From: Rugalucina vietnamica
Lineage: Eukaryota > Mollusca > Bivalvia > Lucinida > Lucinidae
Length of the DNA: 64,000 nt
Reading direction: 5' to 3'
NCBI GenBank assembly: GCA_964017185.1
Contig: OZ024870.1
Location: 33,503,621-33,567,620, forward strand
Under the pieces are notes generated by a model that saw only the letters and a list, made by a program, of their open reading frames with translations, was not told the DNA's origin and made no database searches. The position numbers and the translations under genes are program-made. Shown in pieces: positions 1 to 11,493 of the stretch (position 1 is its first letter; every line of letters begins with the position of its first letter).

Positions 1-2150
1 TAACCACGGCGCTAAGCCTAAGCCTAACCAAGGCGCTATGCGGCACTATGACTGGTACGTTTAAAGTTTGGTCTCATTTGTCAGCCACCAAAATGACTCT
101 GGCAACACATTTGGCAGATCTGATTTTAAAAGGCATGACTGACAATCTCAATTATTTAGGAGGTCAAAGTATGGAAGCGTGCAAAAGTAATCAATCTTTA
201 TAGAACATGAGCGTTAATTAAATCAGGTATTAGTTCAGCATTTTATAACTTGTCTGTCGGCTTATGACAGATACCAAGAATCGTGAGGTGTTAAGATTAA
301 TCATCAGTGTCACTCTCAACTATTAAAACTCCTTTTAGATTTTCACGACGTACAAAAGTGACTATCTGGTATACAGTGATAATATCTGTCTGCTTTTAAG
401 TGTGTTTCAATTGAAACACATTTTACACATTTTGTTTGCTTTTTTGCCTGTATCATCGAGTTTGTGGATACATGTATCATGACTTCCTTTATACAACTAA
501 GCATCCTGTGTATGACCATAGCCTATAGATTTAATATGCTGCTGTTTGTTCTCAGTAACAGCAAACCACAATAAAATGAATATTGACCAGACAAACTATG
601 TGAGCACCAACTATACAGTGAAGTTCTTGATATTTTTTCATTAGTTTTCCTAATGATTAAACATGTTTAATGGTGCATTAAAATCAGAAATAAGCAAAAG
701 GTTCAACAGTGTATGTATTAGGAAAATGTTTATAATATTCTGATATATAAAATGTTCTGACAGCCATCTTGGAGTCCATAATGTACTCAAGCCTGAAAAT
801 GGTAACTAATGTTAGATATGCCAATATGTACTAAATAGTAGAACAAAATAGCATTTTTCATTCTGTTAGAGACAAACTATAAAACAGTGCGTAAAAATAT
901 TTTCAGATGCCATCTTGATTTTCTCAAATTGTTTATTGCTGACAGGGTGTCAGAAGTTGGATTCTTTATTGACAATGTCTTACATGCATAGATTTATAAA
1001 GAAAATAAAACTTAATATGTCATTTTCAGGCCTAATTCATCAAAACGTATGCATAAGAAGCTCAAATATGTATATATTGTGCAGGCATTTGTATTCGTCA
1101 AGAAATCTTATTTCGGCGGCCTTCTTGGATGTCAGTTTTGATCCTTAAACCAGGGAACAATAACTTAAGTCAGATATAATAATATCTGCTAAAGTTGTGA
1201 GGAAACATAGCATTTTTATTCATTTTAAGGGACACATTGTACAATAGTATATGTATTTTCAGTATTTTCTGACATCTTGGAGGCCATCTTGAATTTCTCA
1301 AAATGCTCAATGATGACAGGCTGTCATCATCCAGAATCCTTAATGGCATTGTCTAACCTACAAGAATCTGTAAAGAAAAAAACTTTATACCACAATTCCA
1401 GGTCAAATTGATTTTGTGCCGGACTATTAATACTTACGTAGGACAAACTTTGCAATTTAATGTATTATGAACCTCGCATTTATGCCGGGAAGTGCCGTAT
1501 TGCTGTTTTATCGCATTTTAAAACATGGTTCTGTGGATTTTTGTGTCTTTATCTGTTGAATACGATATGTAACACATAGACCTATCGCTGTTTTGGATTT
1601 CATTATGACGCATCCCGTACAATGTCTAATACATAAAAAAAATAATACAAGACGAATATATATATTAATCGTAAATAGTTTAGTAAGAATATGTATGCCC
1701 GAGTTCGTTAAAAAATATGAGATTAAACAGTCAAATAAGCTTGAAACCTTATAATTAACAATCTTTTTCAACAGTGGAGGTACTCCGTGAAATTTGTCGA
1801 GTGTTTGGTAATGTTTTGATAAAACAGTCCTACCAAAATGAATTTGAAATAAAGCAGACTGCTAGTTTGCAGTTTTTTCTATGATAATGATGACGTGTAC
1901 ACACAGCCACCGCATGTGTGTGACACGTGCAAACGAAAGCTTCAACGACATTACTAAGAAAAATAAAATGAAAGCGCTTGAAAACAAATACATCCACATA
2001 AAATACATGTACAAAGTAATACAATTTGTAAAATTTAATGCAAAATTTATTATCTTTTCTATACATGTTTTTATTCTCATCAGCAACGAAAAGGAACTAA
2101 TTGAAATAAGGAATTATTTGAAGTACTGACAGAGCAAATGACGTCAATTT
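1..2150. other. No gene seen; AT-rich flank
   Basis: Short open frames occur here, but none has recognisable protein features or splice context. Around 770-1430 a degenerate tandem repeat of roughly 370 bp can be seen: the words GCCATCTTG and TTCTCAAA recur near 907 and 1281, and a related piece lies near 771. Nothing else is supported. Confidence 0.5.
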
Positions 2151-2261
2151 AATTATACCCCTGGCATACGAAGTATTAGGGGGTATATAGTTTTTGCTTT
2201 TTCCGTCTGTCTGTTTGTCTGTCTGTAAACTTTTTTTGTGTCAAAGTTTTCTCAGGAACTA

Positions 2262-3101
2262 CTTAACCTAGAATTTTAAAATTTGGTACAAAGCTTGGGT
2301 ATGTCAAGCTGTATTGTGTATTTGAGAATCAACAATCTGCTGCTTATCATTCCCTTTATTTATCCATTTTTCTCTCTATCCGAGAAATTTTTCCATCTTA
2401 TCAGCTCAGTCTGTGAAAGACTTGGAGACTTCAAATTTTATATGCATGTTCAGAATGACCAACTCTATTACTGAAAACAAGATTATGATTCTGTGGTTAA
2501 CTTTTGTCTTCTTTTTTTACTTTGTTTCTTTTCCCATCTGTCACTCCTATACAAATCTGCACCTTTTTGTGTCAAAGATTTCCCAGGACCTACATGTACT
2601 TAACCTAGAATTTTAAAATTTGGTACAAAGCTTGGGTATGTCAAGTTGTATTGTGTATTTGAGAATCATCAATCTCTGACTGATCATTCCCTTTATTTAT
2701 CCATTTTTCTCTCTATCTGAGAAATTTTTTCCATCATATCAGCTCAGTCTGTATAAGAGTTATAGACTTCAAATTTTATATGCATGTTCAGAAAAGCTTG
2801 GGTATGTCAAGTTGTATTGTGTATTTGAGAATCAACAATCTGCGGCTTATCATTCCCTTTATTTATCCATTTTTCTCTCTATCCGAGAAATTTTTCCATC
2901 TTATCAGCTCAGTCTGTGAAAGACTTGGAGACTTCAAATTTTATATGCATGTTCAGAATGACCAACTCTATTACTGAAAACAAGATTATGATTCTGTGGT
3001 TAACTTTTGTCTTCTTTTTTTACTTTGTTTCTTTTCCCATCTGTCACTCCTATACAAATCTGCACCTTTTTGTGTCAAAGATTTCCCAGGACCTACATGT
3101 A
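2262..3101 (+). repeat. Core tandem repeat of element I
   Basis: Units begin ACTTAACCTAGAATTTTAAA and run for about 335 bp when full length (from 2262 and 2597). A shortened unit joins the next at AGAAAAGCTTGGG near 2790. The array resumes at 6376-6805 and 8485-8786 after two insertions. Open frames here are repeated translations of the same unit, not genes. Confidence 0.75.
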
Positions 3102-3714
3102 CAGGGTTCGCGCTAGCGGTCGCCATCATCGCCATTTGCAAAGATTTTTATTTTTTGGCTCCTAAAATTTGACTTTGGCGAAAATAAATGGCGAATATAT
3201 AGAGCCACTTTGTCCAGCCAAAAAGCCATTGTTTTCCACTGAAAACCATCATTTGATTATCTGTATATTCGCACCTACAATAGAGATAATCCTATTCTTT
3301 ATCGGTGTTTATTCAAGTGTTGCAGTGTGTTGCTAAAGCATTCAATTGACAGGTGTCATTTCTGACCTTGTGTATTCAGGCGTGTACTGCATAACACGCT
3401 TGGCGCACATGGTCCGGTAACGATGTAGACTGTCACCAGCGTCTTAGTGATGAAATAATGTTTGAGTGCAGATGAGGGGGAAATGTCAATATATACCATA
3501 TAGAAATGAAACAGATTCTTTTTAGAATCAGCAACTCAACTTTACCCATGCATTTATATTATAGCTTTAACTCTTGATTTTGTAGAGTGTCATTTATTTT
3601 TAGCTCGACTGCACGAAGTGCATAGAGCTATTGCAGTCACCCCGGTCGTCCACGTTCCCGTTCCCATTCCCGTGCGCGTGCGTGTGCGCGTGCGCGTCAC
3701 ACTTGCATTAAAGT

Positions 3715-4395
3715 TTTCTAGAAGTCCATATCTTGACAACCACTCATCAGAAAGCATTCATACTTGGACCATAGATACCCTGTAGGGTTAGCTTTCATTC
3801 CATGGCATCGGGCCCCTGGGTCCAGGCCAGGGGGTGGGGCTGGAGGTTAAAATCTAGAACACCTTCAAAAATGGCAATTCTTGTGTTAAAGTTTTCTAGA
3901 AGTCCATATCTTGACAACCACTCATCAGAAAGCATTGATACTTGGGCCATTGACACCCTGTAGGGTCGGCTTTCATTCCACGGCATCAGATCCCTGGGTC
4001 CATGCCAGGGGGTGGGGCTAGAGGTTAAAATCTAGAACATCATTAATAATTATGGCTTTTCTGTGATATAGTATTCTAGAAGTCTATATCTTGAACACTT
4101 TTTATCAGAGTGCTTTCATACTCGGACCATAGGTACCCTGTAGGGTTCAGTTTCATTTCATGGCATCGGGTCTCTCGGTCCATGCCTGGGGGGTGGGGCT
4201 GGAGGTTAAAAGCTAGAACACTGTAAAAAATAGATGTACTGCTGTGTAACTTTTACAAGGAGTCCATATCTTGACAACAACTTATCATAAAGCATTCATA
4301 CTTCATACACTTTAGGTTCCATGACATCGGACCTCTGGGTCGGAGTCAGGGGGGCGGGGCTAGAGGTCAAAATCTAGAACTCCCCGAATTGTTTT
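3715..4395 (+). repeat. ~180-bp tandem repeat, 4 units
   Basis: The anchor AGTCCATATCTTGA (or variant) falls near 3721, 3899, 4079 and 4259, spacing 178-180 bp. Each unit also carries a GGGGTGGGGCT segment and GAGGT(T/C)AAAA(T/G)CTAGAAC. This is the first core array of element II. Confidence 0.85.
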
Positions 4396-4514
4396 TCTTT
4401 TTATTTCTTAATAGAAACAACTTAGGAAGATAACCGGTTAGACTAGGTTGGTCATTCATCTTTTGACTTTGTGACACTGACTTGTGTGTCATGACGGTAA
4501 GGGTCGGTTGACCT

Positions 4515-5815
4515 ACTTTCCATGGTTCAGTGATTTTGCCTTATATCTTGACACTCAATTAGTATATTTTCTTACTTCTTTCAGATTATGAGTGAGTACG
4601 ACCAGGCCTTTGACCCCAATATACTTATAGGTCACTGTGACCTAATTTCACGGTTCAGTGATTTTGCCTTATATCTTTACACTCAATTAGTATATTTTCA
4701 TACTTTTTTCAGATTATGAGTGAGTATGACCAGACCTTTGACCCCAATATACTTATAGGTCACTGTGACCTAATTTCACGGTTCAGTGATTTTGCCTTAT
4801 ATCTTGACACTCAATTAGTATATTTTCATACTTTTTTCAGATTATGAGTGAGTATGACCAGACCTTTGACCCCAATATACTTATAGGTCACTGTGACCTA
4901 ATTTCACGGTTCAGTGATTTTGCCTTATATCTCGGTACTCAAATGGTTTATGAACAAACTTCTTTCAAAGTATGCTTGCGTACGACAAGACCTTTGACCC
5001 TGAAGTAGTCCTAGGTCACTGTGACCTAATTTCACGGTTCAGTGATTTTGCCTTACATCTTGACACTCAATTAGAATATTTTCATATTTTTTTCAGATTA
5101 TGAGTGAGTATGACCAGACCTTTGACCCCAATATACTTATAGGTCACTATGACCTAATTTCACGGTTCAGTGACTTTGCCTTATATCTCTGCACTCAAGT
5201 AGTTTAGGAACAAACTTCTTTGACACTATGTTTGTGTATGACAAGACCTTTGACCCTAAAGTAGTCCTAGGTCAATATGACCTTATGTCACGGTTCAGTG
5301 ATTTTCCTTTGTATCTCGGCACTCAATTGATATATGAACATACTTCTTTCACGATATGTATGAGTATTACAAGACCTTTGACCGTAAAGTATTCCTGGGT
5401 CACTGTGACCTAATTTCATGGTTCAGTGATTTTGCATTATATCTCGACACTCAGTTGGTATTTTTTCATACTTCTTTCTGATTATGAATGAGTATGACCA
5501 GACCTTTAACCCAAACATACTTATAGGTCACTATGACCTAATTTCATGGTTCAGTGATTTTGCTTTATATCTCAACACTGAATGGGTATATGATCATATT
5601 TCTTTCACATTGTGAGTAAGTATCACTAGACCTTTGAGGCTTTGACCCTGAAATACTTATAGGTCAGTGTGACCTTATTTCACGGTTCAGTGATTTTGCC
5701 TTGTGTCTTGGCTTTCAGTTGGTATATGAACACACTTCTTTCACAATATGAGTGAGACCTTTAAATCTTAGGTAGTTATAGTTAACTTTCATGGTCCAGT
5801 GATTTTGCCTTATCT
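4515..5815 (+). repeat. 128-bp tandem array, 11 units, carrying AGGTCA palindromes
   Basis: CACGGTTCAGTG or CATGGTTCAGTG starts at 4521, 4649, 4777, 4905, 5033, 5161, 5289, 5417 and 5545, exactly 128 bp apart. Further units are at 5681 (an 8-bp internal duplication) and about 5790. Each unit includes CCTTTGACCC and most carry AGGTCAnnnTGACCT (positions in the findings). The repeat forms the second core of element II. Confidence 0.92.
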
Positions 5816-6806
5816 CATCAAGGCAAAAAGATGTATGAGCATAATGCTTTGGGTTACCGGTCGGGTTTGGCCTTATGTTTGACAAAGGTCAGAAGCAGTC
5901 GAGCACGCTGTCCTGCGACAGCTCTTATTTTTGTATTAAAGTATATGAATTTTAATATTTCAATCTGTCTACTAATCTTAAAAGTTTGTTTCTTGATTTT
6001 GTACAAGCATAAACTAATAATTTTAGTAGTTGTTCCCCTTGTTTACAAATACAAGAACAAGCTTTATAAAACATATTTTCCCAAACTATATGTATAGGGA
6101 TCTCAGTCTACACCTGCCCTTCAAATCAGTTGGAAATTCATAATTACATTACCTGGATCTACTGTTGAAATATAACTTAGTACATGTAGCATGTATGGGA
6201 CTTGGGTGAGAAGGGCAATTATATGGGGGATTAAGTGAGCAAGGAGCTGAGTGAGATGTGTCCTCTTGGCGAAAAAATGGCCAAGATTTGGCTCAAACTT
6301 CAAGAAAATGGCGAAAAAAAATCTCAAATGGCGAAAGTGATGGCGAAAGAAAAATATATCCTAGCGCGAACCCTGCATGTACTTAACCTAGAATTTTAAA
6401 ATTTGGTACAAAGCTTGGGTATGTCAAGTTGTATTGTGTATTTGAGAATCATCAATCTCTGACTGATCATTCCCTTTATTTATCCATTTTTCTCTCTATC
6501 TGAGAAATTTTTTCCATCATATCAGCTCAGTCTGTATAAGAGTTATAGACTTCAAATTTTATATGCATGTTCAGAAAAGCTTGGGTATGTCAAGTTGTAT
6601 TGTGTATTTGAGAATCAACAATCTGCGGCTTATCATTCCCTTTATTTATCCATTTTTCTCTCTATCTGAGAAATTTTTCCATCTTATCAGCTCAGTCTGT
6701 GAAAGACTTAGAGACTTCAAATTTTATATGCATGTTCAGAATGACCAACTCTATTACTGAAAACAAGATTATGATTCTGTGGTTAACTTTTGTCTTCTTT
6801 TTTTTA

Positions 6807-8482
6807 GCTCACCTGAGCCGAAGGCTCACAGGTGAGCTTATAGGATAGGCAGGCATCCGTCGTCGTCCGTCCGTCCGTCGTCCGTCCGTCGTCCGTCCGT
6901 CGTCCGTCCACAATTTCAAAGAAGAATATTTCTGAAGCTAGTAGGCTGATCTTGATCAAATTGAATGTGAACCATAATTGGGTTGGGGGATTGATGGCAT
7001 TAGGTTTTGGAGCAGATTGTATCAAAATTGTGGTTTCCATGGCAACAGATAGGTCCCATAGACTTACAATGGGAAAAACTAAAAAAATCTTCTTCTCTGA
7101 AACCACTAGGCCCACAGCTTTGATATTTGGTATGTAGCAATGGCTAATGGTCCTCTACATAAATTGTGCCATTCGTGCCCCTGGGGTCAAATTTGGCCAC
7201 GCCCCGGGGGTCGATAGTCTCCATAGACTTACTATGGGAAAAAAATTAAAAAATCTTCTTCTCTGAAACCACAGGGCCCACAGCTTTGATATTTGGTATG
7301 TGGCAATGGCTAATGGTCCTCTACATAAATTGTGCCAGCCATGCCCCTGGGGTCAAATTTGGCCACGCCCCGGGGGTCGATAGTCTCCATAGACTTGCAA
7401 TAGGAAAAACTAAAAAAATCTTCTTCTCTGAAACCACTAGGCCCACAGCTTTGATATTTGGTATGTAGCAATGGCTAATGGTCCTCTACAAAAATTGTGC
7501 CATTCATGCCCCTGGGGTCAAATTTGGCCACGCCCCGGGGGTTGATAGTCTCCATAGACTTGCTATGGGAAAAAAATTAAAAAATCTTCTTCTCTGTAAC
7601 CACAGGGCCCACAGCTTTGATATTTTGTATGTGGCAATGGCTAATGGTCCTCTACATAAATTGTGCCAATCATGTCCCCGGGGTCAAATTTGGCCACGCC
7701 CCGGGGGTCGATAGTCTCCATAGACCTACAATAGGAAAAACTAAAAAAATCTTCTTCTCTGAAACCACTAGGCCCACAGCTTTGATATTTGGTATATAGC
7801 AATTGCTAATGGTCCTCTACACAAATTGTGCCATTCATGCCCCTGGGGTCCAATTTGGCCACGCCCCGGGGGTTGATAGTCTCCATAGACTTACTATGGG
7901 AAAAAAAAATTAAAAAATCTTCTTCTCTGAAACCACTAGGCCCACAGCTTTGATATTTGGTATGTAGCAATGGCTAATGGTCCTCTACATAAATTGTTCC
8001 ATTCATGCCCCTGGGGTCAAATTTGGCCAGGCCCCGGAGGTTGATAGTCTCAATAGACTTGCTATGGGAAAAAATTCAAAAATCTTCTTCTCTGAAACCA
8101 CAGGGCACACAGCTTTGATATTTTGTATGTGGCAATGGCTAATAGTCCTCTACATAAATTGTGCCAGCCATGCCCCTGGGGTCAAATTTGGCCACGCCCC
8201 GGGGGTCGATAGTCTCCATAGACTTACAATGGGAAAAACTAACAAAAATCTTCTTCTCTGAAACCAAAAGGCCCAGAGCTTCTATATTTTGTATGTAGCA
8301 ATGTTTGGTAGTCCCCATTATAAATTGTGCCAGTCATGCCCCTGGGTCAAATTTGGCCATGCCCCGGGGGTCAATAGTGTCCATGCATAGACTTTCATTG
8401 GTCGATTCTCAATTAGTTTAAATCTCATGAGCTTACAATGTGATAATCTCTCAGGTGAGCTACAGGACCAATGGTCCTCTAG
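6807..8482 (+). mobile_element. Pearl-like element III (166-bp core), inserted in element I
   Basis: The left end is a hairpin, AGCTCACCTG-AGCC-GAA-GGCT-CACAGGTGAGCT (6806-6837), followed by a CCGTC-rich tract. Eight tandem core units come next. The right end has an inverted CAGGTGAGCTA (8453-8463), a hairpin AGGACCA-A-TGGTCCT and a final CTAG. TA flanks both sides (6805-6806 and 8483-8484). The paralogous uninterrupted sequence is at about 3012-3024. The 3' hairpin plus CTAG is Helitron-like; tandem cores of ~160 bp are typical of oyster pearl elements. Confidence 0.75.
7141..8312 (+). repeat. 165-168-bp tandem array, 8 units
   Basis: TGGCTAATGG or its variant starts at 7141, 7307, 7472, 7638, 7803, 7971, 8136 and 8302. 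Units contain CCACGCCCCGGGGGT and TCTTCTTCTCTGAAACCAC. Several open frames across 7286-8261 are repeated translations of this unit and are not genes. Confidence 0.93.
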
Positions 8483-8919
8483 TACTTTGTTTCTTTTCCC
8501 ATCTGTCACTCCTATACAAATCTGCACCTTTTTGTGTCAAAGATTTCCCAGGACCTACTTAACCTAGAATTTTAAAATTTGGTACAAAGCTTGGGTATGT
8601 CAAGTTGTATTGTGTATTTGAGAATCATCAATCTCTGACTGATCATTCCCTTTATTTATCCATTTTTCTCTCTATCTGAGAAATTTTTCCATCATATCAG
8701 CTCAGTCTGTATAAGAGTTAGAGACTTCAAATTTTATATGCATGTTCAGAATGACCAACTCTATTACTGAAAACAAGATTATGATCTTTGTAGAAGCGGA
8801 CAGTACACCTGGGTATTCATTTGATGACTAGATGTATACCTTTTTCTGTAATCTGCTTTTTGTCTCAAAGTGGTATGAACTCTGATGGCTACTGCCGGGG
8901 GTATGTGAGCTTTGCTCAC

Positions 8920-9310
8920 TTTTGCTATATTTAAAGTATGTTTCCGATTATTTTCGTTGTCAAAAATTAGATGTTTTCGATGCCAGAGCAAACGTTTTTA
9001 CATTTATCATGTCGCTCAGTCAATCGCTTTTGACAATTGAATGTGTATGCAACGTGCATGTATAACAAATTATTTTTTTTTTTATTTTCATTTCATGAAA
9101 TCCGGGTAGTAACTGGTTGTCAGCACATGCATGTAAATGATAGTCTAAAACAGGAATCAGACAAGTAAATTATCCGCAGATTTTACTAATTGGTGCCAAA
9201 TAATAATGACACTTGACTCATTAAATGGTGTGGCGGTGCAGGAGATGGAACCTTTGATGTAATTGAGTACGAACTCCAGGTTAACAGCTCCCTGTTATGA
9301 GTAACCCAAC
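8920..9310. other. No feature seen
   Basis: AT-rich sequence with no coding, RNA or clear repeat signal that I could support. Confidence 0.4.
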
Positions 9311-9939
9311 AGGTCTAAGAAACTCATAAAACAACATAATTATGTCAAAGGACAGATATTCTGTCGTTTGACAGATTGTACCTATCTATGAAACGGCAGA
9401 TACCTGGAAATTTTATCACAATAGAAGGTGATTGCAGATCCAGAGTAACAGCAAAATATGACTGGTCCCAATAGCGTAATGGTTATAGAGCGTTCTCTTC
9501 GGAGCGGGAGGCGCGGGTTCTAATCCGGGCCGCGTTATACCAAAGACGTTAAAAATGGTACCAGTGGCTACCTTGCTTGGCGCTCAGCATTAATAAGGCA
9601 AGCACTGGCTTCTCTTCTCTCAAAAAGATAACTTCAATGATGGGAGCTCCATGTAATACTCTGTTTATGAGGTGTTTGGAGTACTTGGCAGATTCAGACT
9701 GCTGGACTTCTTCAGAAAATACACTAATCTAGGCACTTCTTCACTTTAGGTTCCATTAAAAATTTATGATTTCAACATGTATCTCAATGCGGTTTTGTTG
9801 ATTTGCATGTTTTGCTCATGAAAACAACTTTAAAAACAGCATGCATCTGTCGATCCGCAGAATTGATAGTCAGATCTGTCAAACGACAGAACTTCTTTCC
9901 TTCGACATAATTATGTGGTTTCATGAGTTTCTCTGACCT
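9311..9939. mobile_element. Inverted-repeat element containing a SINE
   Basis: About 65 bp at the left (from AGGTCTAAGAAACTCAT through CTGTCGTTTGACAGA) recur inverted at the right, ending at about 9939 (ATGAGTTTCTCTGACCT). The pair bounds about 630 bp. No clean target duplication could be assigned. Confidence 0.6.
9463..9650 (+). mobile_element. tRNA-derived SINE
   Basis: An A-box-like segment (TAGCGTAATGGTTATAGAGCG in two parts) and a B-box GGTTCTAATCC lie about 40 bp apart, as in RNA polymerase III tRNA promoters. They are followed by a non-tRNA body (GACGTTAAAAATGGTACC, GGCGCTCAGCATTAA). The tail is not clear. It is a SINE head rather than a tRNA gene because no clean acceptor stem closes. 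Confidence 0.7.
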
Positions 9940-9974
9940 GCCCAAATCTACCATACGTGAGAGATCAGGTATTT

Positions 9975-10515
9975 CTGATATATAGAGGATATTTGCTTCT
10001 TTGCGGTGAATACCAAATTATATTTCGAGTGAGTTTAAAACAGAATTTTCACAAGTGAGCAGCACGAGTGAAAATTTTTATGTTTTCAACTCACGAGATG
10101 AAATATATTTGGTATTCACTGAAAAAAATCAAATTTTCTTTTTATTTTATACAATACACGGGCATTTTCCAATTCACAAGGCAGACGGTGAAAATGCAAA
10201 AACCAAAAATTTTTGAAAACAAATAATTTTGATACCACATTGTTCCTTACGTTCTAACTAAGAAAATGAATACCCACACTTAATGTTTTCGTTCTTAAAT
10301 AACGGAGTCATAGGCATTTGAATTTCTGAAGTGAGACTCATTTAATGACGTCAAGTAAGTGGAAACGTCAGAAGTAATCCAAAATCTACAGTGACGATAT
10401 AGGCTGATAATCAGTCACTAGTGACTTTTGATATCAGTGAGATTTGATATCAGTGAAATTTCATATCAATGAAAATATCAATTGGTTTTCACTGTAAAGT
10501 ATAAAATAATTTCTA
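9975..10515 (+). repeat. Interspersed repeat ending TTTTCACTGTAAAGTATAAAATAA
   Basis: The same sequence recurs at about 35606-35946 (minus), 60766-61268 (minus) and 61262-61828 (plus). It has a palindromic left module (ACCAAATATATTTCAT with CACGAGTGAAAA motifs) and a right module rich in ATATCAGTGA and CAGTCACTAGTGAC. No coding potential is seen. Confidence 0.75.
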
Positions 10516-11489
10516 TTTATATGATGTTCGACATGTTCCTGTGTATGGAGTATCCGGCAGATTCAGATCCTGTTCAGGCAGTCTGCATCAATGTCCCAAT
10601 ATCAATGCTGACCTGTTGACTGCCATATTATTTGTGTTAAAGATCTAAGCCAACCCATCAGCCTATAATTATTGTCTTTGACAATATCACAGACAGTGAG
10701 AGATATTTGGACACAAAAGATTGGCTGAGGCTAGATAGATAGATAGACAGCTAGCTCAGGTTTTAAAAGAAACATGTAAATAAAAAATGTGATTGTTTTG
10801 TGCCACCATATCTGAGCTAGCTGTGTCTGTCTATCTGCCAATACTTAACCTCCATCAAGGACTTCAGAAGAAAACTTTAACCTTTTGGACACTGGCTATC
10901 GGCATGACGCTTATCGGCACGACCCATGTGTGGATAAGTGGCGTTATCTGCATGACAGGGAAAATGTGATGTCTGAATTGAATATATAAATTGTCATCGC
11001 TGAAGGTTACTGCTGTCAACAGCTTGAAGTGTTTTCTTTTTTTTTTTCTCTCATTTTTAATGTGATGTAACAAAAAACATGTTTGTATTGAATGCATTAA
11101 CTATCATCCCTGGAGACTTCAGGGATCCCATTTACCTCTCTATTGAGGGTTTTTTTACCCCCCAAAGTTTGTCATGTCCCCCAAAAATTTGCAAACCTTC
11201 TTATATAAGCCTATACATAAGGGGTATAAAACTAAGATAATCAAGCCAGTGTACCCTCAGTTTCAAAATTCAGTGGGAACCCTGCTGGAGTGTACTGCTT
11301 TCTGTCAACAGCTTGAAGTGTGTGTCCATGACAAAGCTTAATTTTGTCAAAGAGGTGGAATAAGAATATGGACCGACTGTTGTAATACCCAGTGCCTTTC
11401 ACTAGCCATGCGAGCACTTGGCCAATCGAGCTATCGAGCCACCTGTCAGCCTTACACCTGGCTGATACTTCATCCTCCAGCTTAATAAG
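10516..11489. other. No gene; one inverted repeat
   Basis: The segments around 10733-10757 (GATAGATAGACAGCTAGCTCAG) and 10812-10836 are inverted copies separated by about 55 bp. The sequence is otherwise unremarkable. A weak tRNA-like reverse-strand segment near 11340-11460 was not accepted. Confidence 0.45.
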
Positions 11490-11493
11490 ATTT

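Larger units (their letters stand above)
3602..5927 (+). mobile_element. Pearl-like element II, nested in the hAT-like transposon
   Basis: The left end is a hairpin, AGCTC..TGCAC-GAA-GTGCA..GAGCT (about 3602-3629), followed by a purine/pyrimidine CGTGCGCGTGCG tract. Two tandem arrays follow (180-bp and 128-bp units). The right end has an inverted copy of GCTCGACTGC (5895-5904) and a hairpin GCTGTC-CTGC-GACAGC (5907-5922) before TCTTA. The architecture parallels elements I and III. No coding capacity is evident. Confidence 0.6.
3102..6375. mobile_element. hAT-like DNA transposon with 6-bp target duplication
   Basis: The terminal inverted repeats are CAGGGTTCGCGCTAG at the left and its exact complement at the right, continuing imperfectly with GCCATCA and GGCGAA motifs. 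They are flanked by CATGTA at 3096-3101 and 6376-6381. An uninterrupted paralogous core unit near 2591-2604 shows the empty site with one CATGTA. No transposase frame is visible, so the element is non-autonomous or gutted. CAGGG termini suggest hAT; a 6-bp duplication is unusual, since hATs mostly make 8 bp. It hosts element II. Confidence 0.75.
2154..8919 (+). mobile_element. Pearl-like non-autonomous element I, split by later insertions
   Basis: The left end folds into a hairpin at 2154-2187 (TATACCCC arm, ATAC-GAA-GTAT tip, GGGGGTATA arm). A GTCTGTCTGTTTGTCTGTC tract follows, then core repeats. The right end carries a GGGGGTATG segment and a short hairpin GTGAGC-TTT-GCTCAC at 8905-8919. 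Without the insertions at 3102-6375 and 6807-8482 the element is about 1.8 kb. The layout (end hairpins plus tandem core) matches bivalve pearl elements, which are usually placed with Helentron-associated elements. That assignment is inference; the exact ends are approximate. Confidence 0.55.

Noticed and set aside
4515-5815. Regular repeat that might be called a CRISPR array
   Set aside because: The whole 128-bp unit repeats with no unique spacers, in a eukaryotic transposon.
7286-8261. Series of overlapping frames with repeated MVLYINCA.. peptides
   Set aside because: Translations of the 166-bp tandem unit, repeated once per unit.
9463-9535. tRNA-like sequences here and at 16618, 33525 and 37892 as tRNA genes
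   Set aside because: A- and B-box matches are present but no closing acceptor stem, and each is followed by a shared SINE body; two have target duplications.
11340-11460. Reverse-strand tRNA-like segment (GGTGGCTCGATAGCTCGATTGG in two parts)
   Set aside because: No clear B-box or SINE body; too weak to call.
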